Assembly: GCA_016186425.1 (NCBI GenBank)
Contig: JACPLR010000004.1
Span: 1 to 61,072, forward strand
Direction of reading: 5' to 3'
Length of the DNA stretch: 61,072 nucleotides
Source: Candidatus Pacearchaeota archaeon
GTDB taxonomy: Archaea; Nanobdellota; Nanobdellia; Pacearchaeales; GW2011-AR1
This document shows, piece by piece, positions 30,002-37,594 of the stretch. The first letter of the stretch is position 1. Each line of letters starts with the position of its first letter. The notes under the pieces are model-generated. The model ran no database searches. It was not told the origin of the DNA and was given only the letters and a program-made list of their open reading frames with translations. The translations under genes were made by a program, and so were the position numbers.

Positions 30002-31618
30002 ATGATGAATAAATATTCAAAATTGTTTAGTGTTGTTTTATTAACAATTTTTCTAGTGGCATTTGCAAGCGCTGTAGCTTATACAGTCTCGCCTTCAACA
30101 CTAACTTTTACTCCTTCAATTAATAACGCTACATTTACAGTTTCAAATTCAAATTCTTCAACTCTTTTAAATGTAAATGTTCCATCACAGTTACAGATAA
30201 CTGGAGAAAATGGATATATTGCAGTATTCAGTATTTCTGGAACTCAAACTAATATAAATGCTTCAAATCCTAGTATATTTACAATTACTCCACAAAATAT
30301 TGATTTTTCAAGGTTCGCATTAGATAAAACTTATTCTGCTAATCTTATAATAAATGAACAAGGCACAAGCACTAACAGCAAAACAATTCAAGTTAATATT
30401 AATGACCAGTTTTGTAAAGCAGGTATAAGAGGAGATTTAGAAGTTGATCTTGATATTACAAATAAAGGAGATTTTGGAGATGAAGATTTATTTTATCCAT
30501 TTGAAGATATAGAAGTAGAAGCAACTGTTAAAAATAACGGGAATGATGATGTTGATGATGTAATAGTCTCATGGGGGCTTTTTAATAAGAGAACAGGCGA
30601 ATTTATAATTGATGATGATGAAAAAAGTGTTGATATAAACGATGATGATGAAGAAATCGTCACTTTTACATTTACAATTGATCCTGCAGACCTTGATGCA
30701 GATGACAGCGAAAGTGATTTCTCATTATTCGTGAAAGCATACAGTGATGATGAGGGTGAAGAAAATCAGTGTGACTTTTTTAGAAAAGATGTAAAAGTTG
30801 CTAGAGATGATCATTTATTAATTGTGGGAGATATTGAAGTTCCAAGCGAAGCACAATGCGGAGAAACTATAACTGCAAGAGCAAAAGTATGGAATATAGG
30901 AGATGATGATGAAAAAGATACTTATCTTGTAGTTTCAAACAGGAAACTTGGATTAAACAAAAGAATTGATGTTGGAGATTTAGATATTTTAGAAGATAAA
31001 AAACTCTCATTTGACCTTAATCTTCCTAAAAACCTTACAGACAAGTCATATACTCTAGAATTCAGGACTTATGATGAAGATGATGATATTTTTGAAACAG
31101 ATGATGGAGACGAAGCTCTTGCTACTGAAACAATAACAATTGCTGATGGAACTTGTGATCTTCCTAAATCAGTTGATCTTGTTGCTGTTCTTGCAGAAGA
31201 TTCAGCTTCAAAAGCAGGAAGTGATTTAATTGTTAAAGCAACACTAAAAAATACTGGTTCAAGCGATACAATATATCAGATAGAACCAACAGGATATGAA
31301 TCATGGGCTTCATTAAAGAATATTCAGCCAACAAGCCTTAATTTGAAAGCTGGAGAAAGCAAAGATGTTCTTATTACATTGCTTCCAAATACTGATATTG
31401 AAGGTGCTCAGGAATTCACAGTTAAAACAACTTTCACAGGTGGACAGGCAACTAAGAAATTAGTTGTTGAAATCCAACCTTCTAGCAAATTTGGATTAAC
31501 AGGATTTTCAATAAGCAATCTTACAAGCGGCAGCGGATTTATCTGGGCAATCGCTTTAATCAATGTAATACTTGTTGTTATAATAATTATTATCGCAGTT
31601 AGAATTGCGAGAAAGTAA
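30002..31618 (+). CDS. Secreted surface protein with CARDB-like domains and a C-terminal sorting anchor
   Basis: 538 residues. The signal peptide LFSVVLLTIFLVAFASAVAY is followed by an N-terminal beta-sandwich domain (TVSPSTLTFTPSINNATFTV). Two or three Asp-rich CARDB-like beta-sandwich domains come next (VEATVKNNGNDDVDDVIVSW, ITARAKVWNIGDDDEKDTYL, IVKATLKNTGSSDTIYQ). The C terminus has a FGLTGFSISNLTSG motif, then a transmembrane helix and ARK, a tripartite signal like those processed by archaeosortases. The archaeosortase gene is 57 nt downstream. Acidic stretches may bind calcium. Confidence 0.85.
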   Translation: MMNKYSKLFSVVLLTIFLVAFASAVAYTVSPSTLTFTPSINNATFTVSNSNSSTLLNVNVPSQLQITGENGYIAVFSISGTQTNINASNPSIFTITPQNIDFSRFALDKTYSANLIINEQGTSTNSKTIQVNINDQFCKAGIRGDLEVDLDITNKGDFGDEDLFYPFEDIEVEATVKNNGNDDVDDVIVSWGLFNKRTGEFIIDDDEKSVDINDDDEEIVTFTFTIDPADLDADDSESDFSLFVKAYSDDEGEENQCDFFRKDVKVARDDHLLIVGDIEVPSEAQCGETITARAKVWNIGDDDEKDTYLVVSNRKLGLNKRIDVGDLDILEDKKLSFDLNLPKNLTDKSYTLEFRTYDEDDDIFETDDGDEALATETITIADGTCDLPKSVDLVAVLAEDSASKAGSDLIVKATLKNTGSSDTIYQIEPTGYESWASLKNIQPTSLNLKAGESKDVLITLLPNTDIEGAQEFTVKTTFTGGQATKKLVVEIQPSSKFGLTGFSISNLTSGSGFIWAIALINVILVVIIIIIAVRIARK

Positions 31619-31645
31619 GCAATTCTAACATTGTTTTTTAGCTAA

Positions 31646-31655
31646 TTATTTAAAC
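31646..31655 (+). promoter_or_regulatory. TATA-like box for the archaeosortase gene
   Basis: TTATTTAAAC about 25 nt upstream of the ATG at 31676, so the gene may have its own promoter besides readthrough from the surface protein gene. Confidence 0.45.
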
Positions 31656-31675
31656 ACTATTTTCCTGTTTTATTT

Positions 31676-32242
31676 ATGCTAAAAAAGAGAGCAAAAAGAG
31701 CTAAACCTAATAATAAAACTAAGTTTAGTATTGTTAGTTTTGCTATTCGTTATATATTACTAATATTATTTGGCATTGGTAATCTTTTTATTATATACTT
31801 TATCCTCACTCCATTAACCATTTACCCTGTTTATTGGATACTGGATTTATTTTACAAGGTAATTTTCAACCCATTTTCAAAAACGATTTTTATAGGTAAA
31901 TATCAGATAGAATTGATTAATGCATGTATTGCCGGAGCTGCTTATTATCTGCTTTTAATTCTTAATCTTTCAACTAAAATGAATGCAAGAAAAAGAATTT
32001 ATTCTTTAATCTATTCAATTTTAGCGCTATTAATTTTAAATATCCTAAGAGTTATTATTCTTTCAGTGCTCTTTGTAAATGATTTTTTATTTTTTGATTT
32101 CACTCACAAAGTATTTTGGTACGCTTTAAGTATTGTTTTTGTTATAGCCATATGGTTTTCATCAGTTTACTTATTTAGGATAAGAAACATTCCAATTTAT
32201 TCAGATTTTAAAAATTTGATTCAATTAATAAGAAGAAAATAA
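31676..32242 (+). CDS. Archaeosortase/exosortase family transpeptidase
   Basis: Polytopic membrane cysteine transpeptidase that removes C-terminal sorting signals and attaches proteins to a membrane lipid. The catalytic triad is visible: C84 in LINACIAGAAYY, R125 in LNILRVIILS and H144 in DFTHKVFWY. About six transmembrane helices. It is directly downstream of a secreted protein with a C-terminal anchor, so that protein is the likely substrate. Confidence 0.92.
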   Translation: MLKKRAKRAKPNNKTKFSIVSFAIRYILLILFGIGNLFIIYFILTPLTIYPVYWILDLFYKVIFNPFSKTIFIGKYQIELINACIAGAAYYLLLILNLSTKMNARKRIYSLIYSILALLILNILRVIILSVLFVNDFLFFDFTHKVFWYALSIVFVIAIWFSSVYLFRIRNIPIYSDFKNLIQLIRRK

Positions 32243-32267
32243 ATATACTACATTAATGATATTTAAA

Positions 32268-33245
32268 TTATGAAATTGAGATCTTATTTTCATCAAAGAA
32301 TAAAGCTCCTTTTATATCTTCATACACTTCTGCACTCCAATGATCCTCTGGAAATACTAAAGAAACTCCATTTCTCTTAGCCCGTTTAATTTCATCTTCA
32401 ATCTCTGTTTTTTTCATTCTTTCTTGCCTGTTTACATGAACAATAGCAACAGAAGGGATTTCCGCCTCAATTGCATAATTAACAACATCTTTTACAGAAG
32501 CATGATTTGTCCCGTAAGAATCTTTTAATATGTCAAATCCTTCATGAATAAGCAAGTCTACTTCTTGAAATAATTTTTGACTTTCATCTGTTAAAGACCC
32601 ATCTCCCGAGATTGCAAAATTTCCTTCTTTATCAAATCTATATGCCATATTTGGTGCTCCGTGTTTTGTTGGAGCCGCAGCTATATTAATTCTTGAGCGT
32701 CGGTCTTCTCCAATGAAATCTCCGTTGGGATTTAACATTCTGTAAGATAAAGTTGGCCCTTGAGCTTTAAATCTTTCAAAAAAGCCTTCATAATCTTCTT
32801 CCATAGAAAGCCAGGTCATTCTTTCAAGAGGATCTTCCAGCTTTGTAACTTGTTTAACCATTTCGTCAATATGTTTTGGCAGAATTCTTTGGTTAGCACT
32901 TACAACTTCTAATTTTCTTTCTTTTCCTTTTTTATCAGATCCAACAATACCATTTATTTCTTCCCATATTTTCATTAACAATGCTGGAAAACCGCCATAA
33001 TGGTCTCCGTGGCCGTGAGTTAGAAGAAATACATCTGGAACATTTGCAAATGTTCCGCCTTGATTTGCCAGTAATGATGATAGTGATGCTACAGCAGAAT
33101 AACCCGCATCTACCATTATAGATTTACTGCCAGGATAATGAGGTTCAATTAGATAAGAAGTTGTTGATTTTCCTCTTCCATATTTTCCAGTATCTATAGA
33201 AGGAGCAAATGCCTCTCCTGTTCCTAAAAAAGTTATTTTTGTCAT
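32268..33245 (-). CDS. Metallo-beta-lactamase fold hydrolase (RNase Z-like/Lactamase_B_2)
   Basis: The metal site shows FLGTGEAF at the N terminus and H77-x-H79-x-D81-H82 in LLTHGHGDHYGG. Later ligands are visible in ISGDGSL and HEGFDIL, with a terminal IVHVNRQE region. 325 residues. It could be a phosphodiesterase, nuclease or phosphonate-type hydrolase. Cytosolic. Shares a divergent promoter with the ParB-like gene. Confidence 0.85.
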   Translation of the reverse strand: MTKITFLGTGEAFAPSIDTGKYGRGKSTTSYLIEPHYPGSKSIMVDAGYSAVASLSSLLANQGGTFANVPDVFLLTHGHGDHYGGFPALLMKIWEEINGIVGSDKKGKERKLEVVSANQRILPKHIDEMVKQVTKLEDPLERMTWLSMEEDYEGFFERFKAQGPTLSYRMLNPNGDFIGEDRRSRINIAAAPTKHGAPNMAYRFDKEGNFAISGDGSLTDESQKLFQEVDLLIHEGFDILKDSYGTNHASVKDVVNYAIEAEIPSVAIVHVNRQERMKKTEIEDEIKRAKRNGVSLVFPEDHWSAEVYEDIKGALFFDENKISIS

Positions 33246-33271
33246 AAATAACTTGTTAATTTAATGTATAA

Positions 33272-33286
33272 AAATATTTATATAGT
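33272..33286. promoter_or_regulatory. Divergent TATA region between the MBL hydrolase and ParB-like genes
   Basis: AAATATTTATATAGT, about 25 nt from each of the two start codons (33245 minus, 33306 plus), so it could serve leaderless transcripts in both directions. Confidence 0.5.
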
Positions 33287-33305
33287 ACAAAAATACCTTT
33301 AGAAT

Positions 33306-33665
33306 ATGGGACTTAGAATTTTTCAACCATCAGAACTAGATCAAATTCATACTTGGGAGTGTGAAGATTCAGAAAAATTAAAGAGTCTAGAAAGAGCAGT
33401 TAAAGAGGGAAGATGGGATAATATACCTCCGATTTGGATTGAAAAACCTGGTTTTGTTAAATATATTTTAAATCAGATGATTCTTTTGAATCACCCACCA
33501 TATTTATCTTCTAAACCTTTTATCATTTATAATGGACATAGTAGATTATTTACTGCGAGAAAATATTCTCTTACATTAAAGGCTTTTATTATCGGAGAAA
33601 AAGGCACTCCGCGCATACCTAAAGAGGAGAAACTACGTCGTGAGAGAGAGTATATTAGTTATTAG
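33306..33665 (+). CDS. ParB/sulfiredoxin-like small protein (119 aa)
   Basis: The sequence PPIWIEKPGFV...FIIYNGHSRLFTARKYSL resembles the ParB-nuclease fold, where a D/N-G-H-x-R-x-x-A loop binds nucleotide. No DNA-binding domain is attached. Function unclear. Its 3' end overlaps the convergent GDPD gene by 11 nt. Confidence 0.5.
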   Translation: MGLRIFQPSELDQIHTWECEDSEKLKSLERAVKEGRWDNIPPIWIEKPGFVKYILNQMILLNHPPYLSSKPFIIYNGHSRLFTARKYSLTLKAFIIGEKGTPRIPKEEKLRREREYISY

Positions 33666-34530
33666 TTTCTATCATTGCTTTAACTTCCTCAGGCCAGTCA
33701 GTGCATACAGCATCCGGGTTTAATGATAATATTTCTTTTATTCTTTCAAATAATTTTTCTTTTGTTTGAGCATCTTTATGAGACTCTCCTCCAAGCAATC
33801 CTGGAGAAGTTCCGTGAAGTTCGGGAGTTACTAATGCAATTTTATATCCCACATTTTTTAGCATATTAAAAACTTCTTCAGTATAAAACTTTTTTTCTCC
33901 ATTATTTCTGTCTTTTGTATCCCATTCATCAAGCCAGGCCCATTCATATAAATTTTCTTCTTTGTATTTTATTGCATCTTCAGCGGAAATTAGTGTTTCA
34001 CTTACTGCATTATTATATCTTTCAATATCATATTCGTGTGCAACGCTCAATGCCAGCTTTATTTGAGGCATTTTGCTTTTAATGTATCTTGCAGTTTCAG
34101 GCTTTACATCAAAAATAATAATTTTATTAATGCAATCGGGATTGTTTTTTATTTCACTCAACAATACATCTATTTTTTCATGTGTCTGGTTAATGCCTTT
34201 TAAATGCAGGGCATTAAGACTTGAAGCATTATCAGAAATTAGCTTAAGCACTTCACTAAAACTGGCTATTCTGCCTGTTTTTTCTTTTCCATATCTAAGT
34301 TGTTTCAATTCTTCTATAGAAACTTCTGAAAAATCTCTAGTATCTAAATTATTTGTAATTTTACTCAAGTTTTTATCATGAATTGTTATAATTCCATCCT
34401 TACAAAAAGCAGGGTCAAACTCAATTCCGAAACCTCTAGATAATTGATTAGAGAATGCCTCATAGCTGCTTTCAGGGTAGAACTCTTTTTTTGATGGCTC
34501 TAAACCTCGGTGTGTTAATACTAAAGTCAT
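33655..34530 (-). CDS. Glycerophosphodiester phosphodiesterase family protein
   Basis: TIM-barrel enzyme that splits glycerophosphodiesters. Catalytic pattern: HRGLEPSKKEFYPESSYEAF near the N terminus, GIEFDPAFCKDGIITIHD with the metal ligands E-x-D and the second histidine, and a C-terminal GYKIALVTPELHG and CTDWPEEV. No signal peptide, so cytosolic. 291 residues, full length. Confidence 0.9.
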   Translation of the reverse strand: MTLVLTHRGLEPSKKEFYPESSYEAFSNQLSRGFGIEFDPAFCKDGIITIHDKNLSKITNNLDTRDFSEVSIEELKQLRYGKEKTGRIASFSEVLKLISDNASSLNALHLKGINQTHEKIDVLLSEIKNNPDCINKIIIFDVKPETARYIKSKMPQIKLALSVAHEYDIERYNNAVSETLISAEDAIKYKEENLYEWAWLDEWDTKDRNNGEKKFYTEEVFNMLKNVGYKIALVTPELHGTSPGLLGGESHKDAQTKEKLFERIKEILSLNPDAVCTDWPEEVKAMIETNN

Positions 34531-34671
34531 ATAATTTTTATATTGATTATATTTATAAGTATTTGGATATAAATTGTATTGAAGAAATTAAATTAAAAAT
34601 CAGTAACTTTCTCATTTAAATTAGGGAGAGGGATAGTAATTATTCAAAATATTTTGAAAATGTATAATAAT

Positions 34672-34694
34672 AAATTTTTCTTCTATGAAAAATT
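34672..34694. repeat. AAATTTTTC/GAAAAATT intergenic palindrome
   Basis: Arms at 34672-34680 and 34687-34694, followed by AGCATAATTTATAGC. Upstream is CAGTAACTTTCTCATTTAAATTAGG, a motif also near 20947 and, inverted, near 45400. Confidence 0.7.
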
Positions 34695-34767
34695 AGCATA
34701 ATTTATAGCTGTTTTAAGTTAGTTGCTGGATTAAATAGATTAATTTGTATAATTTTAATTTATTGTA

Positions 34768-35481
34768 TTAACCGTCGTATCCCTCAAAATCTTCATCACT
34801 TGCTTCTGCAGTAACTGTTATCTCAAATTTTTCAATAACTCGCATTATTTCACAATTACTGACTGCAAGAATATAACAATTTGAGTTGTTTTTGTATTGA
34901 TATATTCTTGACTCATTTTCTGCAGTAAGCAAAAATACAGTATTGTTTTTTTTGTTTTCACAATTTACCAGCGTTCTATTTGATTCTAGAGAGGCGTTTT
35001 TAGAAGTAAATGCAGATTTGATATCAAATTTCATGTTGTTCATAAAAATGCCTAATGAAGAAAGGGCAATGTTTGCATCTTCACATTCAAGAACTCCAGA
35101 TTCTTTGTCAAGAGTTACATAAGTAGTATTGCTTGAAATAAACTTTAATTTATTTTCTACAGGGATACTTAACTCTCTTGGGTCATTTCTTAAAACTAGC
35201 TTGAAATTTACAGGCCAGCCAGTAATAGCCCTACCTATATATTCAGCAGAGTAAATAGGTATGTTTCCAAATTTTTCTTTTTTAAATGTCAATCCAATAT
35301 AGTCATATTTGTTTGCTTCTGAAAGAATCCAAATAGTTGCAAAAAATGAGATTAGAATGGTTGATAAAGCAACTATAAGCCATATTGCCTGGTAATTTAC
35401 TTTTTTGTAGTCAAAAGGTTTTTCATTTTCTTCAGTTTGCCCTTCTTTTTCACTAGATTTGTTTGTTATTTTTTTAGCCAT
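34768..35481 (-). CDS. Single-pass exported protein of unknown function (237 aa)
   Basis: Lys/Glu-rich cytoplasmic N terminus, one transmembrane helix (IWLIVALSTILISFFATIWI, residues 33-52), then a large external domain with NCENKKNNTVFLLTAENESRIYQYKNNSNCYILAVSNCE. Several cysteines and N-glycosylation sequons. The last third resembles the neighbouring gene at 35532-36143, so the two are probably paralogues encoded in one operon. Confidence 0.7.
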   Translation of the reverse strand: MAKKITNKSSEKEGQTEENEKPFDYKKVNYQAIWLIVALSTILISFFATIWILSEANKYDYIGLTFKKEKFGNIPIYSAEYIGRAITGWPVNFKLVLRNDPRELSIPVENKLKFISSNTTYVTLDKESGVLECEDANIALSSLGIFMNNMKFDIKSAFTSKNASLESNRTLVNCENKKNNTVFLLTAENESRIYQYKNNSNCYILAVSNCEIMRVIEKFEITVTAEASDEDFEGYDG

Positions 35482-35531
35482 TTTTATTATAATTTTTGTT
35501 TTATTTTAAAGGTTTCCAAAAGTTCATTATT

Positions 35532-36143
35532 CTACTGAATGCCAAGAATTTTAAACACAACTCTATCACTTGCCTTTGTTTGCTCGCTGTATTCTGTTTC
35601 TATAAATACACAATTATCGGTTTTATAAATATTTGTTTTATTCCCTCCAACTATATTCCGGAATACAAAAATATTGCTTGTGCAGTTTTTAACAACAAGG
35701 TCAGAAGTGCAGTTTTGCCATGCCTTTGCTTCCTGTAAACAAATTTCTTGCGATCTTTCAGAATATCTTCCTATGTTTCTGTCTATCTCTCCTGCAGCTT
35801 CAGGGTTACTTAGTGCATAATATAGCGGCTTATTGGAATAATCATTAATTGCACCTACAAAATTTGCTTCAATATCCTTTGTGTCTTCCGGATTGTAAAT
35901 TGTTGTAAATGCCTGGCCTTGTATGATAAATTCCCATAATCCATTTTGATTTATTTTAAATTCCAAGCCATTATAAGTTATTTTTTCAGCATCCTGATTG
36001 CCTGTTGGATTTGTATCAGGGCTGCTGAAAAATGCGAATCCTGCTGTGCTTACTACCATAATTAGAATTAAAACTCCACTAACAAGTAGCTGATTTCTTT
36101 TTTTTCTTTTAGCAATTTCTTCTGCTGTTTCTATTTTTCTCAT
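35532..36143 (-). CDS. Single-pass exported protein of unknown function (203 aa), paralogue of its neighbour
   Basis: Starts MRKIETAEEIAKRKKRNQLL (ATG at 36143; ten codons of frame upstream are unlikely to be used). One transmembrane helix follows (LLVSGVLILIMVVSTAGFAF), then an external domain. VVKNCTSNIFVFRNIVGGNK and TNIYKTDNCVFIETEYSEQ match the NCENKKN...ENESRIYQYKNNSNCYIL part of the 237-aa neighbour. Upstream of that gene by 50 nt with a degenerate AACC/GGTT hairpin between. Confidence 0.7.
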   Translation of the reverse strand: MRKIETAEEIAKRKKRNQLLVSGVLILIMVVSTAGFAFFSSPDTNPTGNQDAEKITYNGLEFKINQNGLWEFIIQGQAFTTIYNPEDTKDIEANFVGAINDYSNKPLYYALSNPEAAGEIDRNIGRYSERSQEICLQEAKAWQNCTSDLVVKNCTSNIFVFRNIVGGNKTNIYKTDNCVFIETEYSEQTKASDRVVFKILGIQ

Positions 36144-36271
36144 TTTATTATATGTTATTAATAAATTCTGCAATTAAAAAGCTTTTGAATTTTAAATCTA
36201 CAAAATGAAAAATAATATATAGAGATTCCCTAACTAGCGGATTTTTATTAAAATATAAGCAATCGGGTTAG

Positions 36272-36325
36272 GTAAGAAAGTAAGAAATAGAAAGATTTAT
36301 ATACCAATTAATCTTACTTTCTTAC
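36272..36325 (+). promoter_or_regulatory. Operator of the AbrB-PIN toxin-antitoxin operon
   Basis: A perfect 13-bp inverted repeat GTAAGAAAGTAAG (36272-36284) and CTTACTTTCTTAC (36313-36325). The TATA box TTTATATA (36297-36304) lies between the arms and the second arm touches the start codon. This is the layout expected for autorepression by the AbrB-type antitoxin. Confidence 0.75.
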
Positions 36326-36580
36326 ATGGTAAGGATAACTAAAATAAGCTCAAAGGGGCAGGTTGTAATCCCTTTTGAAATAAGAGAGAAGATGGATTTG
36401 GAGGAGGGGAACTTGCTTATTGTTTCAGATAGCGGAGACTCTATTTGTTTAAAGAAAATTGAACTGCCAAAAATAAAAAGCTGGAAGGAAGCAACCAGAC
36501 CATTCAGGGAATCTGCCAGAAAATCCGGATTTACAAGAGAGGATTTGGACATGGTTATCGAGGAATCTAAAATAAGTTAA
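36326..36580 (+). CDS. AbrB/MazE-fold antitoxin
   Basis: The N-terminal swapped-hairpin DNA-binding domain opens MVRITKISSKGQVVIPFEIR, with LEEGNLLIVSDSGDSICLKK. The C-terminal 35 residues (WKEATRPFRESARKSGFTRE) would wrap the toxin. 84 residues. The stop lies 1 nt before the PIN gene. A perfect inverted repeat flanks its TATA box. Confidence 0.9.
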   Translation: MVRITKISSKGQVVIPFEIREKMDLEEGNLLIVSDSGDSICLKKIELPKIKSWKEATRPFRESARKSGFTREDLDMVIEESKIS

Positions 36581-36581
36581 A

Positions 36582-36998
36582 ATGAAGATTGTCCTTGACA
36601 CAAATATATGGCTTTCTGCGATATTCTGGAAAGGCGAAGCAAATAAGTTAGTTGAAAACCTAATTAATAAAAAAATTTATATTATAATAACTGAAAATAT
36701 TCTTTCTGAAATAATCGAAGTTTTAAATAGAGAAGAAAAATTTCAGAAATTTATTGAGAATAGAAAACAAAAAATAGAAGATTTAATCAGAACGATATTG
36801 TCATTTTCCACTTTAATTAAGACTAAAAGCAGGTTTGATTTAATAAAAGAGCATCCTAAAGACAATATAATACTTGAAGCTGCTTTTGACGGAAAAGCTA
36901 ATTTTATTATTTCCTACGATAATCATATATTAAATATGATTGAATTTAAGGGAATAAAAATCCTAAAACCAGATGAATTCTTGAAATTAACTTTCTGA
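36582..36998 (+). CDS. PIN-domain toxin (VapC-like ribonuclease)
   Basis: 138-residue PIN nuclease. Acidic residues lie at MKIVLDTNIWLSAIF (D6), ENILSEIIEVLNR (E), PKDNIILEAAFDGKANFIIS (D) and YDNHIL (D), forming the Mg-dependent RNase site. Translationally coupled to the AbrB-type antitoxin 1 nt upstream, so a type II toxin-antitoxin pair. Confidence 0.9.
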   Translation: MKIVLDTNIWLSAIFWKGEANKLVENLINKKIYIIITENILSEIIEVLNREEKFQKFIENRKQKIEDLIRTILSFSTLIKTKSRFDLIKEHPKDNIILEAAFDGKANFIISYDNHILNMIEFKGIKILKPDEFLKLTF

Positions 36999-37274
36999 AA
37001 ATATCGCAATATTTTACCTGGTTTATATGGGTAATCTACTTGCTTAGATTTAATTAAATATTAGTATATAACTTATACCACAATTAATCCGCCCGCCATC
37101 CCCCATCCACCTCCCGAAAGTAGCGAGCGCAGAGAACTAACTCGTTAGGTGATTAGCATTATAATTTATAGTATATATTTTATGGAAAATAACTAGAGAC
37201 CAATAATTCTAGCGAATAAAGTAGGGAAAGGTATTGCAGTATTTCAAAAACATTCTTGAATCTATACAAACACT

Positions 37275-37298
37275 AAATTTCTCATTTAGGAGAAATTT
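37275..37298 (+). repeat. AAATTTCTC/GAGAAATTT intergenic palindrome
   Basis: Perfect 9-nt arms, preceded by TTCTTGAATCTATACAAACAC and followed by ATCCTGATTTATAGTTG. The change TTC to CTC on one arm is matched by GAG on the other, so the stem is conserved by compensatory change. Confidence 0.75.
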
Positions 37299-37358
37299 AT
37301 CCTGATTTATAGTTGTTTAAATAAAGCTCTTTAATATTGATGAAATAGTTTTAATTTA

Positions 37359-37556
37359 ATGGCAACAATAGCCGTGCCCGACCGAAGGGCATTAAATCGA
37401 CAAGTTATAAAAGGAAAGTTTCATAAAGAAAAACATTGGCTATTAAAAGGAAGTTTCATAAAAGAAACCCTAGGTCTATTAAAAGGAAGTTTCATAAAAG
37501 AAACCTTGGTGTCTTTTATTCTTTATTATAGTTCTCACAAGAAGTTAAAAAAATAA
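37359..37556 (+). other. Short frame running into the CCTTGG array (not a confident gene)
   Basis: ATG at 37359 opens MATIAVPDRRALNRQV, whose first 17 codons contain the hairpin TGCCC/GGGCA, then the frame reads through all three CCTTGG units (FHKEKHWLLKGSFIKET). The repeat-derived residues argue against a real protein. The first codons may be a remnant of a gene that the array invaded. Confidence 0.25.
37409..37530 (+). repeat. CCTTGG hairpin array, three units
   Basis: Units of 34-36 nt: GGAAAGTTTCATAAAGAA, then two GGAAGTTTCATAAAAGAA subtypes. The last unit has a full hairpin at 37494-37519 with arms ATAAAAGA/TCTTTTAT, then CTTTATTATA. It lies 65 nt from the 3' end of the convergent S-layer gene. 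Confidence 0.85.
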
Positions 37557-37594
37557 AAAGAAAAGAATAAGAAAATTTTTGTTTTTTGTTCTGA

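Larger units (their letters stand above)
36999..37594. other. Gene-free region with repeats and a short GC-rich island
   Basis: Contains an inverted copy of the motif GGTAAAATATTGCGATATTTTCAG (37000-37022), a GC-rich stretch from 37089 to 37130 unlike its surroundings, one AAATTTCTC palindrome (37275-37298) and a three-unit CCTTGG array. No complete gene. The GC-rich island and a short hairpin TGCCC/GGGCA (37375-37391) are unexplained. Confidence 0.6.
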
